This document shows positions 35,097 to 47,190 of a DNA stretch of 64,000 nt, in pieces. Within the stretch, counting starts at the first letter, position 1, and each line of letters opens with the position of its first letter. The position numbers and the translations under genes are program-made. The stretch is from Deroplatys truncata (lineage: Eukaryota; Arthropoda; Insecta; Mantodea; Mantidae). The notes beneath the pieces were generated by a model. It searched no databases. It saw only the letters and a list, made by a program, of their open reading frames with translations, and was not told where the DNA came from. The stretch is from positions 420,865,198 through 420,929,197 of the forward strand of contig CM060990.1 in assembly GCA_030765065.1 (NCBI GenBank), in the 5' to 3' direction.

Positions 35097-36000
35097 GCCA
35101 GGCGTTTCAGCAAGAAGAAACATTTATGACTAAAGGCAGGCAAAACTTGAACTCTTATATTCTAATACATACTTGCTATCATCATGGGAGCAAGTAATTT
35201 TACGCTTAGAAGTATGTAGAATTCAATGTATGTGACAAATAATCTTCATATTTGATAATATTTGCGTAGCACCTTATGATTTCATGGAAGCTTCATATTT
35301 TGTAAGATTTGGGATTTTTGCTTTCAAAATAATTCCCATTAACTATGAACCGGGATTTCCAAACATTCTGTTCTGGTAGTCACCCTGAAACACATTTATA
35401 AAATCCAAGCAATGTTTTCCAAAAGTCAGATAAAGTTGACAGAATGTAGCATTTCCTTTATACCACGCCACATACAAAATTCAACGCCCTCTATTGTTTA
35501 CGAGTTTTTATTTTGACGAACCCGTTTTCTTTGTGGCATATTGTATTTAGTATTAAGCAAGGAGAATGCCCCCAGTAAGTTATTTTTTCTTTTCTTCTGG
35601 GTTTAAATGTTTCGCAATTATTAATATCTATAAACTCCATGTACCTGTTATTTCATTTAATAGGTACTTTATTATTAAATATGAACAAAAATTTAACAAA
35701 CCCCTTATTTGAAACCAATGAAGTGAACCTGCTGCAAACCATTAAAGTATAATTAAGATGTTTTGGCTTTAAAGTATCCACTTCATAATACTTTTTTATG
35801 TTTCTTCATATTTTGGCAATTTTGTTCATATTTTCTTGTCTGTATTTATTACTTTTTCTTAGTTTTGCGTTTCCGTATTTAATCAACTATTATGCTTGTC
35901 TATAGTGAACGGACATAGGCAATTGATGAAGAACAAGTTATGATTGCTGCTGTATTTGGATGAAAACAAGGCAACTAGTTCCTCTAGAACGGCATTTCGT
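35097..36000 (-). repeat. Repeat arm B, inverted partner of 2.85-3.67 kb
   Basis: Its reverse complement aligns with arm A through most of its length. The Polinton insertion point (CACTTT) lies at its inner end, and the pre-insertion sequence continues to the left of the Polinton at 25,131. No coding sequence. Confidence 0.75.
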
Positions 36001-36249
36001 TTCACTTGATTAGGATAGTCACTGTTCGTAACCTGCCATAGACATGGCAACTTTTTGTAAGCTTCAATTACTTCCAGAACAAAGTCGCGCCGTGATAACG
36101 CAGTTTATATAATGTGTGCTCTCAGTGTTATCTCTCGACTGACTGACGCTGTTTGGAGGAGGGTTTACCCACTGCCTACCTGGTTTGTGCGGAGGGTTCG
36201 AGCCGCTTCACGTAGGATTTCTCCATTCTTTATGTGCCGGTTCGTTGGC

Positions 36250-36960
36250 ATTTTGGAGCGGTCTGTTAGGTTTTTGCGCGGCCAAATATCTAGCAGAGGG
36301 CTGAAATACCACGAAATCGCCAAAATGCTAAGTATTACTAAGAGTAGGGTTGGTGACAGTACGAAGATATAAAAATTCGGACAAGTTAAGAGTCCATATC
36401 GCAAAAGACTTGCCAAAGAGATTAATATAACGTGAACGCTCAATACTTAGGAAAATAAAACGAAGTCCTCTCTTAAGTGCTCATAAACTTACAGCTTACG
36501 TATGTGAGGAATTTGCAAAACAAGTGAGTGTAGAAACTATAAGTCCTGTTATGGGAAAGCAGGAGTTAAAAAGTCCAAATAGGAAAGAAACAGCCCTTCG
36601 TAAGTGCTGTTAATGGAAAAAAGACGCTTCCCTGAGCAGAAACTCATTCAGACTTGAGATAAAACCTGGTGGGATGTTATTCTGTGCGCATTGTTCCTTT
36701 GGAAAGCAATATCTATGGCGAAAAGTGAATGATGAACTGAATAAGAAGAATCTGCCGCCAACAGTGAAATATGGTGAAGTGGTTTTGTTTGGGGTTGCAT
36801 GGCTACAAGTGGGGTATATTAATTGAAAACTTTGAGGTCCAATTGGAAAGTAAGTGATCGGCATCTAGATATAAAGGATATTTCAAGCATTATGAAGCCC
36901 ACGATCCAAAACACACAGCTTTAAATGTGCGTGTGTAGCTTCAATACGAAGACACGATAG
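36250..36960 (+). pseudogene. Tc1-like transposase remnant
   Basis: The N-terminal part reads GLKYHEIAKMLSITKSRV, a helix-turn-helix of Tc1 style ('G+..REIA..L.+S.S.V'). The catalytic part, in shifted frames, has TWWDVILCA, RKVNDELNKKNLPPTVKYGE, LFGVAW ('VMVWGC+') and the second-Asp block DPKHTALNVRV ('DNDPKHTA..+'). The whole is broken by several frameshifts and ends before the third acidic residue. Terminal repeats were not recognised. Confidence 0.7.
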
Positions 36961-38880
36961 GTGCATTGTATTTATACGTATCTAGGATTATCAAAACATA
37001 TGAATCACAATGTAACATCAAGGAGAGTAAATTAAATCAAAGCTGTTAGCGTTGTTGAAAAAGAAATAGGTACACTTAATATTATGATTTACGAAACAAT
37101 GACAAAATAACGTATAGATTTTTCTTTCATAAATGCAATCTGGATCTTGTAAATGGTCTTGCAGCAAGTCATCATCAGCAGCAGCAGATTGAAATACCCA
37201 TAGATTTGTTGTACAATATTTGTGGTTGTGGCATATAAAAGTTCCGTTAATACATCTATAGACCAGGGAATTCCACTACGCATTGCCAATAAAAAGTCGC
37301 CTTCACATAACTGCACTAATGCACTTCAACGGAGTTTGCGTTACTTTCAGTTTCACCGAAGAGCTTGCTAATTGCAGAATTAGACAACATTCGTTCCAAA
37401 TTGTCAGTGTCATATTCCTTTAATCTCGGTTAAAGAAACAAAACATTTGTGTTGATTTCTGACCTCTTAAAGACAAAAAGGCTTCCGGAAAAGCTAAATA
37501 TAGATTAAATTAATGATTGTGTATATTTATCAAACACTATATTCAGATTTTCTCCTTTCACGTTTCCGTATTGCTTGCTTCTAACTGAAAGTTAAGCATT
37601 AATGGTGATTTGACCTATACGGTTTGGTACAGAAACCAGAGGTCCGTTGGCTTCTGATCAGCTCATATACGGACTTGTGTATCGTCCAATGCGCATATGT
37701 TGATTTCGAATCGTTAACCTACAATAAAAAATGAAAAGTAGTAATTAAGATGAGTCCTCACATTAATAAGAGGTATGTTATGCATGATCGCAATACGTGG
37801 ACGCGTCTAAGTTCTTTGGAACGCATTTTCAATCTAATTCCTTTAATGTGTATGCTCAAAGTGTTAAAAGGGAGCTATAGTGGTTACACTAAATGGACAA
37901 CAAACAATGTCTGGATTTTAATACTGAATCACCCTTACTTTCAGCGGTATGCTCCACTGAATGGAAACTTGCTATCACTACAACAGTCGATGCAGTAAAT
38001 CTGTCAAATGACTGCTTTACAAGGAGTTCTGTCAATTTTAGCTATCCTTGGAAGGTCAAAGGCTGTAATTAATGCAACAGAATAATTACATGTGTTTCAC
38101 ATAAAATGATCAGAGAAAAATGAAAACGAGCAACCTTCAAGTACCTAACGGTTTAGTGGATATTTCCTCACCTCCGATTCAACCTGACTGGAATGTTACC
38201 TGGGCTGCTTGAAAAGACGACTTAACTTCATTGTCAAATGTACGTGTATGTACAATTTTCTGAAATCACTGTAAATTTAATATATTTATCTTTTACAGCA
38301 TTTGACAGCAAATCATTCTTTAGCTCCATAAATTTATATTGCCAAAATAACTATGAGCTAATTCCAGGAAGGTCAGTGGTCCCTTAGTGATTGAATCCTT
38401 CGATGAGGAAAGAACACATGAAAAAGTACTCGATAAATTTGTGTTAAAAAGAGCTACTTATTAGAACTGGCTAGTAGTGGCACAGTTATTCTTGCAGACC
38501 TAAAGTGTTCTGGATTATCGGTGGATTATCGCTTTAGCATCTTGCTAAAGAAGTAATTAAGTCATTTGTTTGGGAATATGGTGAAACTTGTTTCTGGGTT
38601 GGTTTCCGGCTCGCAATTGCGTCCTTTGGAGGGTGTCTAGTTACCGCATCGCTTTCGCTTGTTTTGCTTTCGGTCCCCTCACAGCCTACTACATATCTGG
38701 CCTGCGCGCTCTGCCGTCAAGGCATGGTCACGTGACCTAGTGCAGGCGGTGAACGTTGGAAATGCATGTTTGTGTTGCAGATTTTCTATCAATGAATAAA
38801 GCAGTTCTCCTGTGCATATTTTGAGTTATTTCACGTGTGAAAGTATTCGATTTTTACCCCCACTTCTACGGATTGCAAAC
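36961..38880. other. No supported gene
   Basis: ORFs at 37,089-37,316 (minus) and 37,750-37,998 (plus) have no family features. The right end (about 38,600-38,880) is less AT-rich and may be the 5' flank or promoter of the P-element-type gene. No terminal inverted repeat of that element was found. Confidence 0.4.
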
Positions 38881-41800
38881 CACATTGGGGTAAGTAAAAT
38901 ATCTAGTATTATGGTTATCATATCTGTTATTGTAGTAAGTTGCAGAAGTATACCTGGTTATATCTGGCACAACTCTGAAAGTAACTAATAACTATTTGGA
39001 AGCTTTTATCAGAGAATTATATTGTAAATGTATAAAACAACAGTGTTTTCTTTGTATTTTCAGAGCTGCAATGCTTTTAAAGTGTTCAGTACCAGGTTGC
39101 AGATCAAATTATGAGCCTCCGTATGCAACCTGCTTTAGGTTTCCCAGAGATGAGGAACGACGAAAATTATGGCTAAACAGAATACGCAGGCGGAATTTTG
39201 AGTTCACTGAGAATGCTAGAGACTGCATTAGACACTGTCCAGAAGCAATGGTTATTCGAGAGGATAAATGGCAGGATAAAGATGGACGAGTGGATTTCAT
39301 TCCACGTGCTAATCCTTGCCTTACTGATGATGCTTTTCCTACAGTTGTTAATGAAAGCACACTCCACTTAAGCTTTTCACTTCCAAAGAAAAGAAGAACA
39401 AGAGAGGAAGGGGAAGATGAAGCACTTCAAACAGCCCCGGATCAAAGTTTAGCTTCATATGATAAGGAACTAGAAAATAACAAGTTACTCACATATGAAG
39501 ATGCAACAGTTTATATAAAAAAATGTGTGAACGAAAGAGACGATTGGGCACTTTCAATTACTGGTAGTGCTATTACAGTGCTAAAAATAAATACAGTATC
39601 AGTGCCTTATATTGTTAGTAGTTTTGTGGTTTCTAGTGATAGGTGCTTTAAACCGTATATAGACAAAGAATTGAATCCTAATGAACTGAATCTCGAATTT
39701 AGTGTTATCTTGGAGAAATCTCAGGTGGATACATTATTTGAATTGTGTAGTGTGCCTATGTCAAACTTTAAAGAAAATAAACATGCTGCAGCAGTGAAAT
39801 TCTTAAAAGAACATGAAGTGCTAGATGCTGGTAAAAAGTGAGGTTAAGTGTCCTTACAGAGCAGATAGAATTATTCTCCTTTAAGAAGGAAAGGTACAGA
39901 TTTTCATCAGATCTTCTTAGGTTGCCTCTGAAAATGTTCCTGATATCTCCTGCATATTACAGAACCATACGTCAGTCACAGGTACTAACTCTTCCACATC
40001 CAAGTAACTTAAGAAAACTGGCTGCCAGTCTAAATGTAAGTGACAGCAATTTTAATATTAGCAATTCCTACATTGTTGGCTGCATATGTTCCTTGAAACC
40101 TGAGGAAAGATTTGTTAATCTTTTGATGGATGAAGTTTATATGTCACCAGAGTTAACTTTTAAAGGTGGTGAATTGGTAGGAACTAGTGCAACAAATACA
40201 CATGAGCTTGCTAAAACAGCTCAAGTGTTTTCAGTAAATGCTTCATTTGGTAATTATTCATATGTCGTCGCGATTTTGCCAGTCAGTAGAAATTCTGGGG
40301 ACTTCTTACATGCTACTGTGAGTAACATTCTCTGCGAATTTGCAAACTTGATGTAAAAGTAATCAGTCTCATAGCTGATAATAATCAGATCAACAAATCT
40401 TTGTTTCACAAATTCATGCCACATACATTTGGTTATTCTTCAGTAGTAAATCCCTTTAGCCAATCACAGCCTCTGTTTTTGCTCTATGATAATGTGCATA
40501 TTTTCAAAAATATAAGGAATAATTGGATAAACCAGAAAGATCTTATGTTTAATTTTCTTGATTTTGAAAATCCAGATATAATTAAAAGTGCTAATTTTGG
40601 TCACCTCAGATCACTTTAACACAAAGAAAAGAATAATTGCTGAAATTTGGTCATAAGTTAAATGGAAAAGCTGTGTATCCATCAAATATTGAAAGACAAA
40701 AAGTGATTCTGGTGTGTAAAATTTTCAATTATGAAAATATTAATGCCCTCTTAGAATGCAATGATGGTTATGGAGAAGCAGCAGAGTTTTTAAATATTAT
40801 CCTAAAATGGTGGAATATTGTAAATGTTAAGTTTCTAAATAAGGATGTAAGGTATAAAAATGCTGATTACAAAGCAGCCTTTGCCATTGAGCAAGAAGAG
40901 TTAATTTTCTTGAATCAATTTTCAGCATGGTTGTGAAATTGGGAACACCTCTGTAGGGGAAATGTATACCAAGGCTGTCTAGGCACACATTTGATGCAAT
41001 AATGCAGACATGCTCAGGACTTTATGGTTTAGCAAATTATGCTCTAACAGAATTAAAAGTAAACTATGTTCTGTTTGGCAAGTTTCAAACAGATCCTCTT
41101 GAAGAGCGATTTAGTCTTGACTGCCAGTTGTCTGGCAGTAATTATTTTACCTCTCTCCAACAGCTATATGAGAGTGAGAAAAAGATCAGAATTAAAAATT
41201 TGCTTTCATTTTCATCAAAAAATGGTAAGATTCCAGTAAGAAGCTTAAATGTGGTCGCAGATGTGTTCCATCATTGCTGCCTTTTTGTGAAATAGAAATT
41301 GAAGTTTCAAAACCAGTGGATAATGATGTAATGCCTATCGTGTTTTACATTGCAGGTTATGCTGCTTTCAAGGTAGCAAATGGTATAATATGCCCCAAAT
41401 GCATTGAGTTATTGATTTTAAATGACACTTTAGAGTATGAATTTGAAGGTATAGCAAGGCTGATTGACTCCTTAAGTAGAGGTTCTCTAAAGAAACCCAT
41501 GATATATGGCGTAAAAGTAACGTGGTTGTGTATCCAACTATTTAAAGGCTTAGTCAAAGAGTGTTATGATGATTTTATTAAAAGCAGTAATCATCTTGCC
41601 TTGAAGAATTTTTGCAGTCCCTATATAGTAAACATTATGGATGAAACCAGAGAAACAATCATCAATCAATGCAAACATAAATTTGAAGACTATTTTCATG
41701 ATGTATGCTCAATTATTTGCAACATTATTCTAAATAATTGCTCCAAAATGGTAACTGAGGATAAAAAACAAAAGTCTTGTAATAAAAGAAAAATAAAATA

Positions 41801-42260
41801 CTGACCAGTGTGTAAATTCATAACAGCATTTTGTGCTTGCCATGAGGAAGGAAACAATACTTTCAATATTTCTATTATATTTACAAGGAATAATTTGTGT
41901 ATTAAAAGCCACTTTTTTCTGTAACATAAATTATTGTATATATTTTATAATGAACACACTGAGGCTATCTGACTTCGGCTTCACATCAATTATTTCAGTA
42001 ATTTTACTCTTTTTACTAAACAAATAAGTATATTGCAAGCTTTAGTATATTACCAGTAGTAACATTAGCAGATTTAGTGGATGGACTGTTAGCTTTTAAG
42101 TTGACTTTAATTTTCAGTAAATACAAAAGAAATCTTATAAAAGTTTGTCAGTGTGTATTGACTTGTACAGTGGTAAATGAGAAAAATTGCTCCAATGTAT
42201 TAAATTAGTGCAGAATATTTTAAGTTTTATTGTATATTCACAGCTTTTGAGTGGAATAAA
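38880..42260 (+). mobile_element. P-element-type transposon (coding part to poly(A) signal)
   Basis: A probable first noncoding exon ends at a good donor (GGG|GTAAGTAAA at 38,890). The acceptor TGTATTTTCAG at 39,063 lies just before the THAP-domain start codon. The transposase spans 39,071-41,804, and an AATAAA is at 42,255-42,260. The 31-bp-style terminal inverted repeats and the 8-bp target duplication of P elements were not located, so element limits are unknown. Confidence 0.65.
39071..41804 (+). pseudogene. THAP-domain P-element transposase (THAP9-like), few breaks
   Basis: The N-terminus is a THAP zinc finger: CSVPGCRSNY (C-x4-C), FRFPRDEERRKLWLNRI and IRHCPEAM. An acidic linker and a coiled part follow. 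The RNase H-like catalytic core has LMDEVYMSPELTFKG with the first Asp, and DNVHIFKNIRNNWIN ('DP.H..KNIRN.'). The C-terminal part has GKFQTDPLEERFSLDCQLSG, the helical all-alpha end typical of P elements and THAP9, and YIAGYAAFKVANGIICPKC. The main frame breaks are near 39,838, 40,347, 40,617, 40,935 and 41,290. The reading is otherwise close to full length (about 900 codons), so inactivation is recent compared with the other transposons here. The start at 39,071 is favoured because it follows the splice acceptor and precedes the THAP Cys by three residues. Confidence 0.85.
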
Positions 42261-43192
42261 TATAATCATATCTCAAAAATGCTTCTTTGTACAATTTTGC
42301 AATCCTTAATTTTGCTATTCCTGTTGTAATGAAAGATATAAAGCATGAGAATAAGTTCCTACAATAGTGTTCTAAGGTAGGTAAGTCCTAATAAGCTTAA
42401 ATGTTTGTTACTTGTGTTATCTAGCTGTTTATTTTCATTCCATTTGAAGCTGAGCTTGTAAACATATGATTATATAAAGGTAAGGAGCTTAGTGAAAATA
42501 ATATTTTGTCCCAAAACATAACACATGTTCTGAGCATAATTAAATTTAAAATTGTCATATTTTGAGCCACTTTCTTTGTAATGAGGTGAACTGGCTTTTA
42601 TGTGCACCTGCATAACTTAATGCTGTTTAACTTAACTGCATAGTAATTATGTTTTAATTTCTTCATTTATTATCATTATTAAAACAAAGTACCCATAATA
42701 CTGCTGCCGCTACATTATTTGATAGGCTCATAACGACTACAGCTGCATATTCTACTGTGTTTATTACTTATAGCACTATTTTAGTTTTTTTCAAATCCAA
42801 TACATGCACAAATACTTAAAAGTCATTATTTCTTTAATGTTAGGTATCTTTGTGTTCTAGTTGTGTCTGGTTGCTATTATTTTAAATTAACTTAGTTCTT
42901 TGTTTTTACGTTCCTCTCTCTTTTTGCTTGGAACTGTGGAATTCGTTGGCCACCACCTTCGACTGCCGCCATATTGAAATCAGCGCTCAGGCCTGTAGTG
43001 TGGTGGGCTGTGGTCCCCTGCTGCGTGACGTCATCGAGAGTGAAGTTAACAGCTATAGTCAGCATTCTGTCCTGTACTTTTCAACACGAATGTTAAGATA
43101 ATATTCTCGTACAATCTGATTTCAACCCACGCTGTTCGAAGCAAATTTCATTGTTATTGTTTGTTTATATATTATGAAGAACGCAGCTTAAT
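42261..43192. other. No gene seen
   Basis: AT-rich 3' flank of the P-element-type gene. A GC-richer stretch at about 42,940-43,050 includes TGACGTCA. No coding trace. Confidence 0.45.
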
Positions 43193-43623
43193 AGATCACG
43201 TTATTATTCAATATGATTTAAACATAGCATTTTTAAAAATTATGACATATAAGAACTTTATATGCGTTTTTCTCCAAGAAAATGTTTGACCCACGCATAT
43301 GAAACTGTGCATACATGCTAAAAAACAGTTATCTGGAGATCACGTTATTATTCAATATGATTTAAACATAGCATTTTTAAAAATTATGACATATAAGAAC
43401 TTTATATGCGTTTTTCTCCAAGAAAATGTTTGACCCACGCATATGAAACTGTGCATACATGCTAAAAACAGTTATCTGGAGATCACGTTATTATTCAATA
43501 TGATTTAAACATAGCATTTTTAAAAATTATGACATATAAGAACTTTATATGCGTTTTTCTCCAAGAAAATGTTTGACCCACGCATATGAAACTGTGCATA
43601 CATGCTAAAAAACAGTTATCTGG
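43193..43623. repeat. Three near-identical 144-bp tandem repeats
   Basis: The unit starts AGATCACGTTATTATTCAAT and ends AACAGTTATCTGG. Copies start at 43,193, 43,337 and 43,480. They differ by one A in a homopolymer (144, 143 and 144 bp) and are otherwise identical by eye. Confidence 0.9.
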
Positions 43624-46600
43624 ACAAGTCCTCCAAATATATTTCAGTGTTCAAATACACTGAATTTCAAACAGTTAATTGTGCACATTTCGATATTGGC
43701 TTCATTATATAGGCCGAAAATAAGCTTAAATAAACCTGCGTTTATATTATTTCTAGTATATATAATTTTTTACTTTTTAATTAATGAATAAATAAAATTA
43801 ATTTGTATGTAATTCCCATATGATTCTCCATACTTGAAAGAGTAAGAACAAGGATCGTCTAGCATCAACATTTTTGGCAGATATTACTTCTAGGGCGATC
43901 TTTTCTCTACATTTTAGTATATAGTGAAGCCAATATTCATTAAAGCACACAAATGTAATGTTTTCACCAACGAGAAAGAAATTTTTGTTAAAGGGAGGTA
44001 CAAATATTGGTATATTGCACCACCAATCATTGAAATATAATTTTGCACTGGCTTTTTTCAAAATGACTATAAGGAATTTGTCATTGTAATTTGGTATTCA
44101 CTAGTATTATGCAAGTAAAATTTACACACTTACTGGTATTTTAGTTTTCGTTCTTTTTTGCAACCATGGGCACTCTTCATCCAGATCAGCCGGAAAACTT
44201 AACGAAATTTGAAACAAATCAAAATTTGGGAGCACATAATGGGAAGATGAACGTAAATAAAAACACGAGAGGCAATAAAGACAAAGGGCACGGATTTGAA
44301 AACCTAAAAATGTTTACAAAATTACGCTAAAATGGTTAAAAATGACATAATTAAAAAACAGTGACCTAAAATTGAAATGCATTTAGTTTATTAGAATTAC
44401 TATACAGAAAGTTAAATAATTTATAGGTATATATATATATATATAGATAAAACTACTATATAAGTATAAAAAGTACGTATAAAATTATTGAGGTATTTAG
44501 AAAATTAATTAAAATATATTGTTTCACATTCATGTGTGCAGAATCTGAAAAGAAAATTGTTTTGAAGCAGGTCTTACAAAGCTGTAGCCTGAGCTCACAG
44601 ATTATACAAAATCCATAGCAAATGAAAAGGACAGGGTATCGATTATTTCCAAGGGAGATCTTAAACGTTCAAGTCAGGAATGAATGAAACAACATTGTGC
44701 AGTTTGAAATAGAATTTTTTGCATTTCACGGAGGAACCGTTTAAAAATGTGTTAAAAACGCTAGTAGCTTTGCTAAAAGCTAAGTTTCCAGAGGTCCAAG
44801 AGAAAACTATTTCGCTGCATGTTCAAACAAGAACATTTACCAGAATAACATTTTTAAATTTAAAAAATTGGTAACATGCACTAAAAATACTCAGCTAAGA
44901 AGAATAAGCATTGGGCAGCTTTATCTTCCAAAACGTCATGAGCCTACACTAGTAACACCTAAATTTTAATTTCTTACAGTAAAACTCTGTACCAGCGTGT
45001 CCATTTAATTTATTGTTTAGAGTAGGTGTAAATTTTCCCTTATCGCACATAAACAAGTGCATGTTTCAATTTGTTGTAGTAGTTTTCGCTCAAATACAGC
45101 AGGTGAGTTTTGTTTACACGTAAATATATTACTTTTGTAATGCAGCTTTGATTAAGTTTGCTTTCCAATATATATATATATATATATATACAATGTTTAG
45201 GGAAAGCTCTGGAATAATATTCCTTTTAAACAAAGGTGGGAGAATGTGTTAATAATAATAATCAATTAATCGGTAGGAATTAGTGCGTTCGCTGCACTGT
45301 GTGTGTGTATTCCGCGCGCTCGACTTCACTCTCACTTGCATCACAGACAGGCAGCAAATGGCAGCTTCCCACCTTGGAGTGGCCCACCTTCCCTCTAATC
45401 TACTTATCTTGTTCTTTGGAGGACAGACCGTTCAGGAGACATTATGATATATGCCTCCTGCGCGTAAATGCGATAGTTCGGAATGAATAGGGAAGGTCAG
45501 AGCGGCCTTTTCCTGTGGTACACAACTCTGAGATAAAAATGCACAGAAACTCTTTGTTCTATCGGATTTTAATCAATGACTCGAAATAACATACTTTCGC
45601 CTAGACTGTGGGTTTTAACTTCAATGCGGCAGAAAATAATGCACTCGTCATTTGCTTAAGAGCAGTTACATTCTTCAGTTTATCTTTCAGTTAATTAACT
45701 GTTTTCACATGCACCCTCCGTGTTAGCACCTATACATCTAACGCACCACTAAACTTTAGCACAGTGGTATTTCTTTCAGATAGCAAGTATTAATTCCTGG
45801 TTGCTTCCCTAATCAGCGGCTGCCTTCGGATACAAGGCGTATTCAGTATGCATAAACCATTATTCTTTAAGTGTTTGAAATAGACAAGCAAATAAAGAAG
45901 TTATAAACGAATTCTAAATTTTGTGATTGAATATAAAAATTACACGGTTAATGTTGTAGTTACATTTGCACTTGGGTACAGTGGATTTTTTTCTTAGAGG
46001 TAACTTCCATTAGCAGCATCAGACCCGTTGAGAGACCAACTGTTAACAGAAATTTGAGTCAATGTGGAATAGTGCCCCTTGTTCTTGTTTTTATATGTGT
46101 AAAATTATTGGCTTGTAAGTCCTTGAGGGTGTAAGTCTTACAAAGAGAAGGGTAACCGTTAAAGAAGAAGATATCTGCAAAAAATAGTCCTCTGATACCC
46201 TTTGCCTATATCAAGGTATTTCCTGCCGATTAACATTTCCCATTAACTAATTTAAACAAACAGTTTATGAAATTAAGCTTTGCACACAACAAACCTTTGA
46301 ATATTACAGCAAGTTCATAAGATATTTGATGAGAGGAGCCATTGATGTTTCTCTAATCTTAGTGACATGTAATACTAACTGCTTTGAACAACTGATGAGT
46401 TATCTATCAATTTTGCAAATATGCTTTTATGACTATACCGGTCCAGCAATTCGCGCTCCTTTGACACAAAAGAGAGATAGAAAATAATTTTGTTACTAAG
46501 GCTGCAACAGTGAAAAGACGCAATTGAGCACTGAGCGACTATCATGAATTTAAATGAGGCCAATCCAGAAACAATTTTCACTATATCCCAGCTTAATGAC

Positions 46601-47190
46601 TGGTACTTTGCTTATTTGGAGAAAGTAACATGGGCAACTGAAATTGCAGACCTATCTAATCTAAGTGTCATCATCTAACCTTGAAATTAGCATCCTGTGA
46701 AGAATACACCGAAACCTTACATCTGTAAAGCGGATTAAAACTACTTTTAGGATCCTGGCAGATACATTTTCTGCATTGAAAGCGAAGGAAGAGGTGTGTT
46801 ATTTGGCAAGCATTATGACAGTGGTAGCCCACATATGCAACAAAACTCAGCCAAATAGGGCCGCTACACCTTGCCCTCCCTTTGTTAGGGATCTATTCCA
46901 GTGAAGCATAACCTCTTCTCTTAAGAGCTAAGGTTCAAAGTCCACAGTTCACCCTACCTACTGCATTTGAAGACACTGACAATCTATAGGGATGCCCAAC
47001 CTCCGTCCACCCGCTTGGACATGTTGAGCATGTAAGCCTACTTTACGTTGCAAAAGTTGAGCTATGTTTGCAGAGTTTCATGGTAGATTCATTCCACTAT
47101 GATATTCTTTAAATATATTTAATACAATACACCGTGGATATCGTGCCGTTTGTACGTCACATTTCTCTTAGCGACTGCTCTGGCACATCT
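43624..47190. other. No supported gene; AT-rich with (AT)n tracts
   Basis: Several ORFs of 60-90 codons (for example 43,798-44,061 minus, 45,299-45,490 plus and 46,375-46,581 minus) show no family features. Dinucleotide tracts occur at about 44,433-44,446 and 45,168-45,190. A CAACCATGGGC start-like context at 44,160-44,170 opens a frame of about 50 codons with no recognisable content. Confidence 0.4.

Noticed and set aside
43193-43623. CRISPR-like direct repeats
   Set aside because: The three units are contiguous 144-bp copies without unique spacers, in a clearly eukaryotic context.
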